From contig NZ_JYLO01000001.1 in NCBI RefSeq assembly GCF_001439845.1, positions 248,001-312,000 of the forward strand: DNA of 64,000 nucleotides, given 5' to 3'. The DNA comes from Pseudomonas lactis (GTDB lineage Bacteria; Pseudomonadota; Gammaproteobacteria; Pseudomonadales; Pseudomonadaceae). Position numbers and translations under genes: made by a program. Shown piece by piece: positions 36,177 through 46,048 of this stretch. Below the pieces are notes generated by a model that saw only the letters and a program-made list of their open reading frames with translations, was not told where the DNA came from and made no database searches. Numbering within the stretch: the stretch's first letter is position 1; each line of letters opens with the position of its first letter.

Positions 36177-36218
36177 CCGCGCCCCCCTTTTTCAGCAGGC
36201 CCGGCGCGCGCTGTTTCC

Positions 36219-37673
36219 ATGAAATTAATCGTTAAAGTCTTCCCCGAGATCACCATCAAAAGCCGACCGGTACGGACGCGTTTCATCCGTCAGTTGGCCA
36301 AGAACATCCGTGCCGTGCTCCGTGACCTGGACCCGGCTGTGGTGGTGAACGGCGTGTGGGACAACCTCGAGCTGGAAACCCGCATTACCGACGCCAAAGC
36401 CTTGAAGGACATGACCGAGCGCCTGAGCTGCATGCCGGGCATCGCGCATTTCCTGCAGGTGGATGAGTACCCGCTGGGCGACTTCGACGACATCACCGAA
36501 AAGTGCAAGCAGCACTACGGCAGTGCGCTTGAAGGCAAGATTTTTTCGGTGCGTTGCAAGCGTGCCGGCAAGCACCCGTTCAGCTCCATGGACGTCGAGA
36601 AATACGTTGGCAGCAAGCTGCGTCGTGAGTGCGGCGCCGCTGGAATTTCCCTCAAAGCGCCGCAAATTGAAGTGCGCATGGAAATTCGCGACCAACGGTT
36701 GTTTGTGATCCACAGCCAGCACAACAGCATCGGCGGCTACCCGCTGGGTGCCCTGGAACAGACCCTGGTATTGATGTCCGGCGGTTTCGATTCCACGGTG
36801 GCGGCCTACCAGATCATGCGCCGCGGCCTGATGAGCCATTTCTGCTTCTTTAACCTGGGCGGGCGTGCACATGAATTGGGCGTGATGGAAGTCGCGCACT
36901 TTATCTGGAAGAAATACGGCAGCTCCCAACGCGTGCTATTTGTAAGCGTACCGTTCGAGGAAGTGCTGGGCGAAATTCTCGGCAAAGTCGATAACAGTCA
37001 TATGGGCGTAGTATTGAAGCGTATGATGTTGCGCGCTGCGTCCCGAATCGCCGATCAATTGCAGATCGACGCCCTGGTGACCGGCGAAGCGATTTCCCAG
37101 GTTTCCAGCCAGACGCTGCCGAACCTGTCGATCATTGATTGCGTGACCGAGAAGCTGGTGCTGCGCCCGCTGATCGCCAGCCACAAGCAGGACATCATCG
37201 ACCTGGCCGAGCAAATCGGCACCGCCGACTTTGCCAAGCATATGCCTGAATACTGCGGGGTCATTTCGGTGAACCCCAAGACCCACGCCAAGCGTCACCG
37301 CGTGGAGCATGAAGAAAAAGAATTCGACATGGCGATTCTGGAGCGTGCGCTCGAGAACGCCAAGCTGGTCCCAATCGATCGAGTGATCGACGAATTGGGC
37401 CAGGATGTGCAGATCGAAGAAGTCAGCGAAGCCCTGGCCGGCCAGATCATCATCGACATCCGTCACCCGGATGCCGCCGACGACGAGCCGCTGGAGATTC
37501 CTGGCATCGACGTACAAACGCTGCCGTTCTATGCATTGAACGCGCGTTTCAAGGAACTGGATGACAGCCGTCAGTACCTGCTGTATTGCGACAAAGGCGT
37601 GATGAGTCGCCTGCATGCCCACCATTTGCTCAGTGAGGGGCATGCCAATGTGCGCGTTTATCGACCGAGCTAA
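36219..37673 (+). CDS. thiI: tRNA 4-thiouridine synthase / thiamine thiazole sulfur carrier enzyme
   Basis: This encodes 484 residues. ThiI makes 4-thiouridine at position 8 of tRNA and takes part in thiazole synthesis. An N-terminal ferredoxin-like and THUMP part (about residues 1-165) is followed by the PP-loop ATPase ([17 protein letters not shown]) and a C-terminal rhodanese domain whose catalytic Cys is in [15 protein letters not shown]. The ATG at 36219 matches the family start ([15 protein letters not shown]). It is divergent from glnA. Confidence 0.97.
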   Translation: MKLIVKVFPEITIKSRPVRTRFIRQLAKNIRAVLRDLDPAVVVNGVWDNLELETRITDAKALKDMTERLSCMPGIAHFLQVDEYPLGDFDDITEKCKQHYGSALEGKIFSVRCKRAGKHPFSSMDVEKYVGSKLRRECGAAGISLKAPQIEVRMEIRDQRLFVIHSQHNSIGGYPLGALEQTLVLMSGGFDSTVAAYQIMRRGLMSHFCFFNLGGRAHELGVMEVAHFIWKKYGSSQRVLFVSVPFEEVLGEILGKVDNSHMGVVLKRMMLRAASRIADQLQIDALVTGEAISQVSSQTLPNLSIIDCVTEKLVLRPLIASHKQDIIDLAEQIGTADFAKHMPEYCGVISVNPKTHAKRHRVEHEEKEFDMAILERALENAKLVPIDRVIDELGQDVQIEEVSEALAGQIIIDIRHPDAADDEPLEIPGIDVQTLPFYALNARFKELDDSRQYLLYCDKGVMSRLHAHHLLSEGHANVRVYRPS

Positions 37674-37812
37674 GAGCCCGGGGCTGTTTGCCTGTGGCCT
37701 GCGTCACCGGCCCCCCGACTCTGCCGTCAAGCTGTAACGGCAAGGCCTGACTCTACTGTTAATCGCTGCCACGACCTGTCAGCACACCGAATCCTCTGAT
37801 CGAGATACACAA

Positions 37813-39633
37813 GTGATCGAAAATCTACGTAACATCGCCATCATTGCTCACGTTGACCATGGTAAAACCACCCTGGTAGACAAACTCCTGCGTCAATCCG
37901 GCACCCTGGAGCGCAACGAGCTCAACGACGAGCGCGTGATGGACTCCAACGACCAGGAAAAAGAGCGCGGTATTACCATCCTGGCAAAAAACACCGCTAT
38001 CAACTGGAACGGCTACCACATCAACATCGTGGATACCCCGGGCCACGCCGACTTCGGCGGCGAAGTAGAACGCGTAATGTCGATGGTTGACTCCGTTCTG
38101 CTGCTGGTTGACGCTCAAGACGGCCCTATGCCGCAAACCCGTTTCGTGACCAAGAAGGCTTTCGAAGCCGGCCTGCGTCCGATCGTGTGCATCAACAAGG
38201 TTGACCGTCCAGGCGCGCGTCCGGACTGGGTTCTGGACCAGATCTTCGACTTGTTCGACAACCTGGGTGCTACCGAAGAACAGCTGGACTTCCAAGTCAT
38301 CTACGCCTCGGCCCTGAACGGTATTGCTGGTCTTGACCACACCGACATGGCTGAAGACATGACTCCGCTGTACCAGTCGATCGTCGACAACGTACCAGCA
38401 CCGAAAGTCGACCGTGAAGGCCCGTTCCAGATGCAAATCTCGGCACTGGACTACAACAGCTTCCTGGGTGTTATCGGCGTTGGCCGTATCGCTCGTGGTA
38501 GCGTCAAGCCGAACACCCCGGTTGTCGCTATCGGCGCTGACGGCAAGAAGCGTAACGGTCGTATCCTGAAGCTGATGGGTCACCACGGTCTGCACCGTGT
38601 AGACGTTGAAGAAGCTTTCGCTGGCGACATCGTATGCGTGAGCGGTATGGACTCGCTGTTCATCTCCGACACCCTGTGCCAGCCGGACAACGTCGAGGCG
38701 ATGAAGCCTCTGACCGTTGACGAGCCAACCGTTTCCATGACCTTCCAGGTAAACGACTCGCCATTCTGCGGTAAAGAAGGCAAGTTCGTGACCTCCCGTA
38801 ACATCAAGGAACGTCTGGACAAGGAGCTGCTTTACAACGTTGCTCTGCGCGTTGAAGAAGGCGACTCGGCTGACAAGTTCAAGGTTTCCGGCCGTGGTGA
38901 GCTGCACCTCTCGGTACTGATCGAAACCATGCGTCGCGAAGGCTTCGAAATGGGTGTTGGTCGTCCTGAAGTGATCATCCGTCAGGTTGACGGCGTGAAG
39001 CAGGAACCGTTCGAAAACGTCACCATCGACACCCCTGAAGAATCCCAGGGCAAGGTCATGGAAGAGATGGGCCTGCGCAAGGGCGACCTGACCAACATGG
39101 TGCCGGATGGCAAAGGCCGTGTACGTCTGGAATACAACATCCCTGCTCGTGGTCTGATCGGTTTCCGTAACCAGTTCCTGACCCTGACCAACGGTGCTGG
39201 CATCCTGACCTCGATCTTCGATCGCTACGACACCATGAAGTCCGGCGACATGTCCGGCCGTCAGAACGGTGTTCTGGTATCGGTAGAAACCGGCAAGGCG
39301 CTGACCTACTCCCTGGAAACCCTCCAGGCGCGTGGCAAGCTGTTCGTTGAACACGGTCAAGAGATCTACAACGGCCAGATCGTTGGTCTGAACAGCCGTG
39401 ACAACGACATGGGCGTCAACCCAACCAAAGGCAAGAAGCTCGACAACATGCGTGCTTCGGGCAAAGACGAAACCATCGCTCTGGTTCCACCTGTTCGCTT
39501 CACCCTGGAACAGGCCCTGGAATTCATCCAGGACGACGAGCTGTGCGAAGTCACGCCTAAGTCGATCCGCCTGCGTAAGAAGATCCTGGACGAAGGCGAG
39601 CGTACCCGCGCTGCCAAGAAAGCCAAGAACTGA
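37813..39633 (+). CDS. typA: Ribosome-associated GTPase TypA/BipA
   Basis: This encodes 606 residues and starts at a GTG. The GTPase motifs are G1 [10 protein letters not shown]2 KERGITI, G3 DTPGHADF and G4 NKVD. Domains II, III and V of the elongation-factor type follow, then the TypA-specific C-terminal domain ([24 protein letters not shown]). It binds ribosomes and supports 50S assembly and stress responses. Codon choice (many GGT, GTT and GCT) resembles that of highly expressed genes and differs from its neighbours. A strong terminator follows. Confidence 0.98.
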   Translation: MIENLRNIAIIAHVDHGKTTLVDKLLRQSGTLERNELNDERVMDSNDQEKERGITILAKNTAINWNGYHINIVDTPGHADFGGEVERVMSMVDSVLLLVDAQDGPMPQTRFVTKKAFEAGLRPIVCINKVDRPGARPDWVLDQIFDLFDNLGATEEQLDFQVIYASALNGIAGLDHTDMAEDMTPLYQSIVDNVPAPKVDREGPFQMQISALDYNSFLGVIGVGRIARGSVKPNTPVVAIGADGKKRNGRILKLMGHHGLHRVDVEEAFAGDIVCVSGMDSLFISDTLCQPDNVEAMKPLTVDEPTVSMTFQVNDSPFCGKEGKFVTSRNIKERLDKELLYNVALRVEEGDSADKFKVSGRGELHLSVLIETMRREGFEMGVGRPEVIIRQVDGVKQEPFENVTIDTPEESQGKVMEEMGLRKGDLTNMVPDGKGRVRLEYNIPARGLIGFRNQFLTLTNGAGILTSIFDRYDTMKSGDMSGRQNGVLVSVETGKALTYSLETLQARGKLFVEHGQEIYNGQIVGLNSRDNDMGVNPTKGKKLDNMRASGKDETIALVPPVRFTLEQALEFIQDDELCEVTPKSIRLRKKILDEGERTRAAKKAKN

Positions 39634-39651
39634 GTTAACTCAGGCTGAATG

Positions 39652-39689
39652 AAAAACGCCCCCGGTCGAAAGGCCGGGGGCGTTTTTTT
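39652..39689 (+). terminator. Rho-independent terminator of typA
   Basis: The stem ACGCCCCCGG-TCGAAAGG-CCGGGGGCGT is followed by seven T. Confidence 0.95.
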
Positions 39690-39711
39690 ATGCCTGCAGT
39701 CTGTGTGTTGT

Positions 39712-39824
39712 GATCGTTCCCACGCTCCGCGTGGGAACGCCGCGTGGGACGCTCCGCGTCCTGCTTTCAAGAGCGGACGCAGAGCGTCCACAGCTGTATT
39801 CCCACGCAGAGCGTGGGAACGATC
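39712..39824. repeat. Inverted-repeat element, GATCGTTCCCACGCTC family
   Basis: GATCGTTCCCACGCTCCGCG at the left is matched by the inverse ending GAGCGTGGGAACGATC at the right, with inner GGACGCTCCGCGTCC and GGACGCAGAGCGTCC segments that can also pair. It lies between the convergent typA and YkgJ-family genes. Confidence 0.85.
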
Positions 39825-39830
39825 AAAAAC

Positions 39831-40265
39831 TTAGAACTTGTCGAGGGTCTTGAAGTTGGTCTCGCGCACCACTTCCTTGGGCTTGTACGCGCAATACCCT
39901 GGCCGCGGCCCGATTTTCGGGTGATTGCGGCAGGTATCCGGGCGCTTGTCATAAATAGTGCAAAAGCGCGTCTTACGATCCAGGTACAGGCAGTCGTTGT
40001 TGCTCATGCGCTGCAGGGTGAAAATTTCGGACTTGTTGTTGTAGCGCTCGACGATGCCTTCTTTCTGCAAACGCTTGGCGATGTTCTTCGGCGGATCGCC
40101 GCGCTCGAACTCATCGACGATGCCAATGCGGATCAGGTCCTTGATCTTCACCTCCACCGGCAGCGTGCAGCAGCTGGACACGCAGCCGCCGCACATATGG
40201 GCGGAGTATTTCTGCCAGGTCTCTAGACGGTCGAGTTCCGCGGCGGCGATCAGTTGAGGCTTCAT
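39831..40265 (-). CDS. YkgJ-family cysteine cluster protein
   Basis: This encodes 144 residues of the zinc/iron-chelating YkgJ family. Eight Cys occur in typical positions: HMCGGCVSSCCTLPVEV, NDCLYLDRKTRFCTIYDKRP, DTCRNHP and GYCAYKP. These form a metal or Fe-S binding site; the biochemical role of the family is not established. The ATG at 40265 is preferred to the TTG one codon earlier. It is a single gene flanked by a repeat element on one side and divergent glgP on the other. Confidence 0.9.
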   Translation of the reverse strand: MKPQLIAAAELDRLETWQKYSAHMCGGCVSSCCTLPVEVKIKDLIRIGIVDEFERGDPPKNIAKRLQKEGIVERYNNKSEIFTLQRMSNNDCLYLDRKTRFCTIYDKRPDTCRNHPKIGPRPGYCAYKPKEVVRETNFKTLDKF

Positions 40266-40502
40266 CAAGGTTCCAAGGTGGGGCGTTATCCGGGCGCGCG
40301 ATCATACCGGGATTGGTGGTTTTTTGAACAATATTTTGCAGGTTTCAGCTCAAAGGTTTGGCCAGGGCCTGATCGGGCACGACCCCTGCATCAAATTCAG
40401 CCACAGGCCAATGAGTTAAAAAACTGCCGAACCAGCACGTCTACCGTCTGTCAGACCGACTAGGCTCTAGCAACTCCTTCAATCTCGCCCGAGGTCGCAC
40501 CG

Positions 40503-42953
40503 ATGTCTCAGGAACCGCTTGCACGAGAAGCAGAGGTAGCCGCATTCCGCGATGCTGTCTTGACCAAACTCACCTACGCGGTGGGCAAGGACCCGGATCA
40601 CGCCTTCGACCATGACTGGTTCGAAGCCATTGCCCTGGCCGCGCGCGACCAGATGGTCGACCACTGGATGGACCACACGCGGCGTATTTATCGCAAAGGC
40701 CAGAAGCGCGTTTATTACCTGTCCCTGGAATTTCTCATCGGCCGTCTGCTCTATGACAGCCTGAGCAACCTGGGTGTGCTGGAGATCGCGCGCGAAGCGC
40801 TGTCGGAGCTGGGCGTCGACCTGGAGCGCATCCGCCTGCTGGAGCCCGACGCGGCGCTCGGCAATGGTGGCCTGGGCCGTCTGGCGGCGTGCTTTATGGA
40901 AAGCATGTCGACCCTCGGCATTGCTGGCCACGGCTATGGCATCCGTTATGAACACGGCTTGTTCCGCCAAGCGATTGTCGACGGTTGGCAGCAGGAACAG
41001 ACCGAGCGCTGGCTGGATTTCGGTAACCCTTGGGAATTCGAACGCGCCGAGGTGATTTACCCGATTGGCTTTGGCGGCAGTGTCGAAACCGTGGCGGACG
41101 CCTCCGGCAAGATGATCCAGGTATGGTCGCCCAACGAAACCGTGCGCGCCGTGGCCTATGATACGCCGGTCGTCGGTTGGCGCGGCGCCAGCGTCAACAC
41201 CCTGCGCCTTTGGCGTGCGCGCGCCGTAGAAGACCTGCACCTGGAGCGCTTCAACGCCGGTGACCATTTGGGCGCTGTCGCCGAAGTGGCCCGTGCCGAA
41301 AGCATCTCCCGCGTGCTTTACCCGGCCGACAGCACCGAAGCAGGGCAGGAACTGCGCCTGCGCCAGGAATATTTCTTCGTTTCCGCGTCCCTGCAGGACT
41401 TGTTGCGTCGCCACAAAAACATGCACGGTTCGGTACTGAGCCTGGGCGAGCACGCCGCCATCCAACTCAACGACACCCACCCGTCCATCGCCGTGGCCGA
41501 GTTGATGCGCCAGCTGGTCGACCTGCATGACATTCCCTGGGAAGCCGCGTGGGATGTCACCGTCGAGACCCTTTCGTATACCAACCACACCCTGCTGCCC
41601 GAAGCGCTGGAAACCTGGCCGGTAGGTTTGATGGAGCGCATGCTGCCGCGGCACATGCAGATCATCTACCTGATCAACGCCCAGCACATTGACTCGCTGC
41701 GTGCCAAAGGCATCCACGACTTTGATGTTTTGCGCGCTGTGTCGCTGATCGAAGAAGACAACGGCCGCCGCGTGCGCATGGGCAACCTGGCGTTCCTGGG
41801 TTCCCATAGCGTCAACGGCGTGTCCGGTTTGCATACCCAGCTAATGCGCAGCACGGTGTTCTCCGAACTGCACAAGCTCTACCCCGAACGCATCAACAAC
41901 AAAACCAACGGCATTACCTTCCGCCGCTGGCTGTACCAGGCCAACCCCAAGCTGACCGATATGCTAGTGGAAGCCTTGGGCCCGGGCATTCTCGATCAGC
42001 CCGAACAGCGCCTGATCGAGTTGGAACCCTTTGCCGAGAAACCGGCCTTTCGCAAAGCATTTGCTGAGCAGCGCCTGCACAGCAAGCGCGCCCTGGCGCA
42101 GATCATCCATGAGCGCCTGGGCATCGCGATCAACCCGGCGGCGATGTTCGACGTGCAGGTCAAGCGTATTCACGAATACAAACGCCAACTGCTCAACCTG
42201 CTGCACACCGTAGCGCTGTACCAGGCGATCCGTGCCGAGCCGGGCATCGACTGGGTGCCTCGGGTCAAGATCTTTGCCGGCAAGGCGGCGGCCAGCTACC
42301 ACCAAGCCAAGCTGATCATCAAGCTGACCAACGACATCGCCCGCACGGTCAACAACGACCCGACCGTGCGCGGTCTGCTCAAGGTGGTATTCCTGCCCAA
42401 CTACAACGTCAGCCTGGCGGAAAGCATCATTCCGGCAGCGGATTTGTCGGAGCAGATTTCCACCGCCGGCTTCGAAGCTTCCGGCACCAGCAACATGAAG
42501 TTCGGCCTCAACGGTGCGCTGACCATCGGCACCATGGACGGCGCCAACGTGGAGATGCACGAGCGTGTCGGCGCCGAGCACATGTTTATCTTTGGCCTCA
42601 GTGCCCAGCAGGTGGAAGCTCGCAAACACGCCGGCGAGTTCAGCGCCGGGCCGGACATCGCCGCGTCCCATCGTTTGAACGACGTGCTGCAAGCCATCCG
42701 TGGCGGGGTGTTCTCGCCGGATGACCCGGGGCGTTATGTGGGCCTGATCGATGGGCTGGTCGACTACGACCGCTTCCTGGTGTGTGCCGACTTTGACGCC
42801 TACTGGGACGCCCAGGCACGGGTCGAGGCGCATTGGCACGACTCCAAGGCCTGGTGGCGCTCGGCGGTGCTCAACACGGCGCGCATGGGCTGGTTCAGCT
42901 CTGACCGGACCATCAGGGAGTACGCCACCGAGATCTGGAAAGCCCTCGACTGA
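40503..42953 (+). CDS. glgP: Glycogen/maltodextrin phosphorylase
   Basis: This encodes 816 residues. It releases glucose-1-phosphate from alpha-1,4-glucans. The pyridoxal-phosphate Lys is in EASGTSNMKFGLNGALTIG, and other hallmarks are LEFLIGRLL, NGGLGRLAACFMES and VQVKRIHEYKRQLLN-type (here DVQVKRIHEYKRQLLN). It stands apart from any other glg gene, between the divergent YkgJ-family gene and fbp. The ATG has GAGG nine bases upstream. Confidence 0.97.
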   Translation: MSQEPLAREAEVAAFRDAVLTKLTYAVGKDPDHAFDHDWFEAIALAARDQMVDHWMDHTRRIYRKGQKRVYYLSLEFLIGRLLYDSLSNLGVLEIAREALSELGVDLERIRLLEPDAALGNGGLGRLAACFMESMSTLGIAGHGYGIRYEHGLFRQAIVDGWQQEQTERWLDFGNPWEFERAEVIYPIGFGGSVETVADASGKMIQVWSPNETVRAVAYDTPVVGWRGASVNTLRLWRARAVEDLHLERFNAGDHLGAVAEVARAESISRVLYPADSTEAGQELRLRQEYFFVSASLQDLLRRHKNMHGSVLSLGEHAAIQLNDTHPSIAVAELMRQLVDLHDIPWEAAWDVTVETLSYTNHTLLPEALETWPVGLMERMLPRHMQIIYLINAQHIDSLRAKGIHDFDVLRAVSLIEEDNGRRVRMGNLAFLGSHSVNGVSGLHTQLMRSTVFSELHKLYPERINNKTNGITFRRWLYQANPKLTDMLVEALGPGILDQPEQRLIELEPFAEKPAFRKAFAEQRLHSKRALAQIIHERLGIAINPAAMFDVQVKRIHEYKRQLLNLLHTVALYQAIRAEPGIDWVPRVKIFAGKAAASYHQAKLIIKLTNDIARTVNNDPTVRGLLKVVFLPNYNVSLAESIIPAADLSEQISTAGFEASGTSNMKFGLNGALTIGTMDGANVEMHERVGAEHMFIFGLSAQQVEARKHAGEFSAGPDIAASHRLNDVLQAIRGGVFSPDDPGRYVGLIDGLVDYDRFLVCADFDAYWDAQARVEAHWHDSKAWWRSAVLNTARMGWFSSDRTIREYATEIWKALD

Positions 42954-42967
42954 CCCCTGATGCCACT

Positions 42968-43065
42968 GTAGGAGCGAGCTTGCTCGCGAAGAACCTCAAC
43001 GATAACGCTTGCTTCCTGAATGAGCGCGGCGCGTATGAGTTTTTCGCGAGCAAGCTCGCTCCTAC
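42968..43065. repeat. REP doublet, GTAGGAGCGAGCTTGCTCGCGA family
   Basis: Inverted copies of GTAGGAGCGAGCTTGCTCGC flank a spacer. This is the second copy of this family in the window (compare 22690-22787) and lies between glgP and fbp. Confidence 0.9.
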
Positions 43066-43186
43066 AGAGGTGTCGTTGCTCCGTTGCGTGAACTCTATTG
43101 GCGTTAAATCCTCTGATTAGAGGAAATCAGCCCCGACTCGCGCTAAACTGCGCGGGTTTTTAGCCCCCCATTCTCCGGAGCCGTCC

Positions 43187-44197
43187 ATGTCCCGCGTTAC
43201 CTTGAGTCGCTATTTGATCGAGCAGACCCGCAGCAACAACACGCCTGCCGATCTGCGCTTCCTTATCGAAGTGGTGGCGCGTGCTTGCAAGGAAATCAGC
43301 CACGCCGTTTCCAAAGGCGCACTGGGCGGTGTCCTGGGCAGCATGGGCACTGAAAACGTGCAGGGCGAAGTGCAGAAGAAACTGGACGTGCTGTCCAATG
43401 AAATCCTGCTCGAAGCCAACGAATGGGGCGGTCACCTGGCCGGCATGGCGTCCGAAGAAATGGACAATGCCTACCAGATCCCAGGCAAATACCCGAAGGG
43501 CGCATACCTCTTGGTATTCGACCCACTGGACGGTTCGTCCAACATCGATATCAACGCACCGGTCGGCACCATCTTCTCGGTATTGCGTTGCCCGAACGAA
43601 TACCTGAGCCAGAACGAAGCCCTGAACGAAAAGGCCTTCCTGCAGCCAGGCACTGAGCAGGTTGCTGCCGGCTACGCGATCTACGGCCCACAGACCATGC
43701 TGGTGCTGACTCTGGGCGATGGCGTCAAAGGCTTCACGCTGGACCGTGAAATGGGCAGCTTCGTACTCACCCACGAAGACATTTCGATTCCTGCTTCTAC
43801 CCAGGAATTTGCCATCAACATGTCCAATCAGCGCCACTGGGAAGAACCGGTGAAGCGCTACGTCAACGAGCTGATGGAAGGCGAAGAAGGCCCGTTGAAG
43901 AAGAACTTCAACATGCGCTGGGTGGCCGCGATGGTTGCCGACGTACACCGCATCCTGACCCGTGGTGGCTTGTTCATGTACCCACGCGACAGCCGCGAGC
44001 CGTCCAAGCCGGGCAAGCTGCGTCTGATGTACGAAGCCAACCCGATGTCGTTCCTGGTTGAGCAGGCAGGCGGTGCGTCCACCGACGGCCACCAGCGCAT
44101 CCTCGACATCCAGCCAGAAGGCCTGCACCAGCGTGTGGCGGTATTCCTGGGTTCGAAGGAAGAAGTTGAGCGTGTAACGGCTTATCACAAGAAGTAA
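43187..44197 (+). CDS. fbp: Fructose-1,6-bisphosphatase class I
   Basis: This encodes 336 residues. It converts fructose-1,6-bisphosphate to fructose-6-phosphate, the committed gluconeogenic step. The metal-binding motif is [20 protein letters not shown], and the C-terminal site is [26 protein letters not shown] precedes the start. A terminator follows at once. Confidence 0.98.
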   Translation: MSRVTLSRYLIEQTRSNNTPADLRFLIEVVARACKEISHAVSKGALGGVLGSMGTENVQGEVQKKLDVLSNEILLEANEWGGHLAGMASEEMDNAYQIPGKYPKGAYLLVFDPLDGSSNIDINAPVGTIFSVLRCPNEYLSQNEALNEKAFLQPGTEQVAAGYAIYGPQTMLVLTLGDGVKGFTLDREMGSFVLTHEDISIPASTQEFAINMSNQRHWEEPVKRYVNELMEGEEGPLKKNFNMRWVAAMVADVHRILTRGGLFMYPRDSREPSKPGKLRLMYEANPMSFLVEQAGGASTDGHQRILDIQPEGLHQRVAVFLGSKEEVERVTAYHKK

Positions 44198-44211
44198 AAT
44201 CTTGCGGTAAC

Positions 44212-44251
44212 AAAAAAGCCCCGAAATGCGCTTAGCGCTTCGGGGCTTTTG
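44212..44251. terminator. Terminator of fbp, probably bidirectional
   Basis: The stem AAAAGCCCCGAA/TTCGGGGCTTTT has a loop containing a second small hairpin (GCGCTTAGCGC) and T-runs on both sides. It can serve fbp and the convergent toxin gene, which stops at 44255. Confidence 0.92.
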
Positions 44252-44254
44252 TTT

Positions 44255-44578
44255 TTATTGAATAAGGTTTTTCAGCAGCAACGCCTGCAGGCTTTTCCGA
44301 GTGTCGGCGATGATGTGGACGTAAATGATCGGGTTTCGAATTTCGTAGATGATCCGATTCATGCCACAGACAACCTGTCGATATTGGCTGAGATTCAACT
44401 TCTCGATCTCTTGCGGTATCGAGCCAGCATAGGGTTGAGACTCAAGCAGCCGTATGGCCTGTTTCATCGCGTCGTAGGACTGCTGCCAAGTCGATGTCGA
44501 GAACTGCCGGATGAGGTATGACTTGATGTCTTTAAGGTCGCGTTTTGCCGAGTGAAGAATCACAACCTTGAATGTCAT
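44255..44578 (-). CDS. RelE/ParE-family toxin
   Basis: This encodes 107 residues with the ParE/RelE fold: MTFKVVILHSAKRDLKDIKSYL, YRQVVCGMNRIIYEI and IYVHIIADTRKSL. The RelE branch cleaves mRNA at the ribosome and the ParE branch inhibits gyrase; the sequence alone does not settle which. Its start overlaps the antitoxin stop by four bases, the usual antitoxin-first arrangement. Base composition is more AT-rich than in the neighbouring genes, which suggests acquisition. Confidence 0.9.
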   Translation of the reverse strand: MTFKVVILHSAKRDLKDIKSYLIRQFSTSTWQQSYDAMKQAIRLLESQPYAGSIPQEIEKLNLSQYRQVVCGMNRIIYEIRNPIIYVHIIADTRKSLQALLLKNLIQ

Positions 44579-44847
44579 TGAGCGTCGTCCTTGTCCAGCT
44601 CGGCGAACACGTCCTCCATGTCTTGAAACTGCCCCAACTCAATCTGCCGGTTGCCCAAGGCCAATAGCTTTAACAAGGCCATGGTTTCTGCCTGTTCCTC
44701 AAAACTCTTCACATCCATCACCACCAGCTTCGCTTCGCCATTTTGGGTGATGACCAGGGGTTCGCGGCTTTCAGTGAGTGTTTTGACGATCTCGGCGGTA
44801 TGACTTTTCAAGTAGCTGATCGGCTTTATCTGCGAAGAAAATTTCAT
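44575..44847 (-). CDS. Phd/YefM-family antitoxin
   Basis: This encodes 90 residues. The N-terminal Phd/YefM DNA-binding domain is visible in QIKPISYLKSHTAEIVKTL, EPLVITQNGEAKLVVMD and FEEQAETMALLKLL, and the acidic C-terminus (MEDVFAELDKDDA) would wrap the toxin. It should neutralise the toxin and repress the pair. The ATG at 44847 is chosen; an in-frame ATG at 44910 would add 21 residues not typical of the family. Confidence 0.9.
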   Translation of the reverse strand: MKFSSQIKPISYLKSHTAEIVKTLTESREPLVITQNGEAKLVVMDVKSFEEQAETMALLKLLALGNRQIELGQFQDMEDVFAELDKDDAQ

Positions 44848-45067
44848 AGTTTGGCCCTGGTTCGAGATGGGACTGATTTTAGTCTTAATTTGGTCTTTGG
44901 CAGACAGCAACTGATGAAAGGCCGTGATTTTCCATTCGAAAACACGGTTCCAGGGGGCAGTTCACATAAAAAATAAATAGCACCCTCCATCGGGAACCAG
45001 ACACCCCTTTTCCCTTCTAAGCTTCTGGCAGATACCCCAGCTGCTTTGTCTCTCCAGGAGCTTTTCC

Positions 45068-45322
45068 ATGTCTATACGCCGTCTCGCCCTGCTGGCTTTT
45101 TGCGTGCTCTTAGCCGCTTGCAGCAAGGTCACCCAAGAAAACTACCAAAAGCTCTCAGCCGGCATGGCCAAGGCCGAGGTGGAGTCGTTGCTGGGCAAGC
45201 CAACCGATTGTTCCGGCGCACTGGGCATGTCCAGCTGCACCTGGGGCGATAAAAACAGCTTTATCAGCGTGCAGTACGCCGGTGACAAAGTTCTGATGTT
45301 TTCCGGGCAAGGCCTGAAGTAA
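45068..45322 (+). CDS. Small lipoprotein
   Basis: This encodes 84 residues. The signal peptide MSIRRLALLAFCVLLAAC ends in a lipobox (LAAC) with Cys18. The mature part has QKLSAGMAKAEVESLLGKPT, resembling BamE/SmpA-like and DUF3862-like small domains. A good AGGAG ribosome binding site supports the start. It precedes a lipocalin lipoprotein gene by 30 bases and is probably co-transcribed with it. Function is unknown. Confidence 0.82.
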   Translation: MSIRRLALLAFCVLLAACSKVTQENYQKLSAGMAKAEVESLLGKPTDCSGALGMSSCTWGDKNSFISVQYAGDKVLMFSGQGLK

Positions 45323-45352
45323 ACCGGGGCGCGAGCCTGCGGGAGAAGAAGA

Positions 45353-45922
45353 ATGATGCGTTTTGTTTTGTTCCTTTGCGCCAGCCTGTTTTTGGCGGGC
45401 TGTGCCAGCCATTCTGGCGATGATCTGCAACCCAAGACGGCGAGCAACGTCAACCTCAAGCGTTACCAGGGCACCTGGTATGAGTTGGCCCGGTTGCCGA
45501 TGTACTTCCAGCGCAACTGTGCGCAATCCGAAGCCCGCTATACCTTGCTGCCTGATGGTGACATGTCGGTGTTCAACCGCTGCCTGACACCTGAGTGGAA
45601 GTGGCAAGAGGCCAAAGGCACGGCGACGCCGCAGGTGCCAGGCAAGACCGACAAGCTGTGGGTGGAATTCAATAACTGGTTTACGTCACTGTTGCCGGGC
45701 GTTGCCAAGGGCGACTACTGGGTGCTGTATGTCAGCGATGACTACAAGACCGCCATCGTCGGCAGCCCGAGCCGTCGCTATATGTGGATCCTGTCGCGCA
45801 CGCCAACGGTGAGTGCCGATACCCGCGAAGACCTGCTGAGCAGGGCGCGACAGCAAGGGTACGACACCACGCGGCTGATCTGGCGTACATCGGACAAGCA
45901 GATGGCAAAGTCCTCTCAGTAA
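45353..45922 (+). CDS. blc: Outer-membrane lipocalin (Blc-like)
   Basis: This encodes 189 residues. The signal MMRFVLFLCASLFLAGCAS has lipobox LAGC. The lipocalin motifs are LKRYQGTWYELARLPMYFQ (structurally conserved region 1 with the GxW), GDYWVLYVSDDYKTAIVG (region 2) and YMWILSRTP (region 3). Blc-type lipocalins bind lysophospholipids or fatty acids at the outer membrane. It lies 30 bases after another lipoprotein gene. Confidence 0.92.
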   Translation: MMRFVLFLCASLFLAGCASHSGDDLQPKTASNVNLKRYQGTWYELARLPMYFQRNCAQSEARYTLLPDGDMSVFNRCLTPEWKWQEAKGTATPQVPGKTDKLWVEFNNWFTSLLPGVAKGDYWVLYVSDDYKTAIVGSPSRRYMWILSRTPTVSADTREDLLSRARQQGYDTTRLIWRTSDKQMAKSSQ

Positions 45923-45943
45923 TCCTGAGTACCCTCAATCCAA

Positions 45944-46030
45944 TGTGGGAGCTGGCTTGCCTGCGATACAGGCACCTCGGTGCATCAGTTGCACCGGGTT
46001 GATGCTATCGCAGGCAAGCCAGCTCCCATA
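45944..46030. repeat. REP doublet (REPIN), TGTGGGAGC family
   Basis: Inverted copies TGTGGGAGCTGGCTTGCC and GGCAAGCCAGCTCCCATA lie between the convergent lipocalin and hutF genes. The right end carries one substitution (CCCATA). Confidence 0.88.
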
Positions 46031-46048
46031 GTTGTTATGGATTGGCTG

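Noticed and set aside
37825-39360. Long open frame antisense to typA
   Set aside because: A shadow of typA; no recognisable motif.
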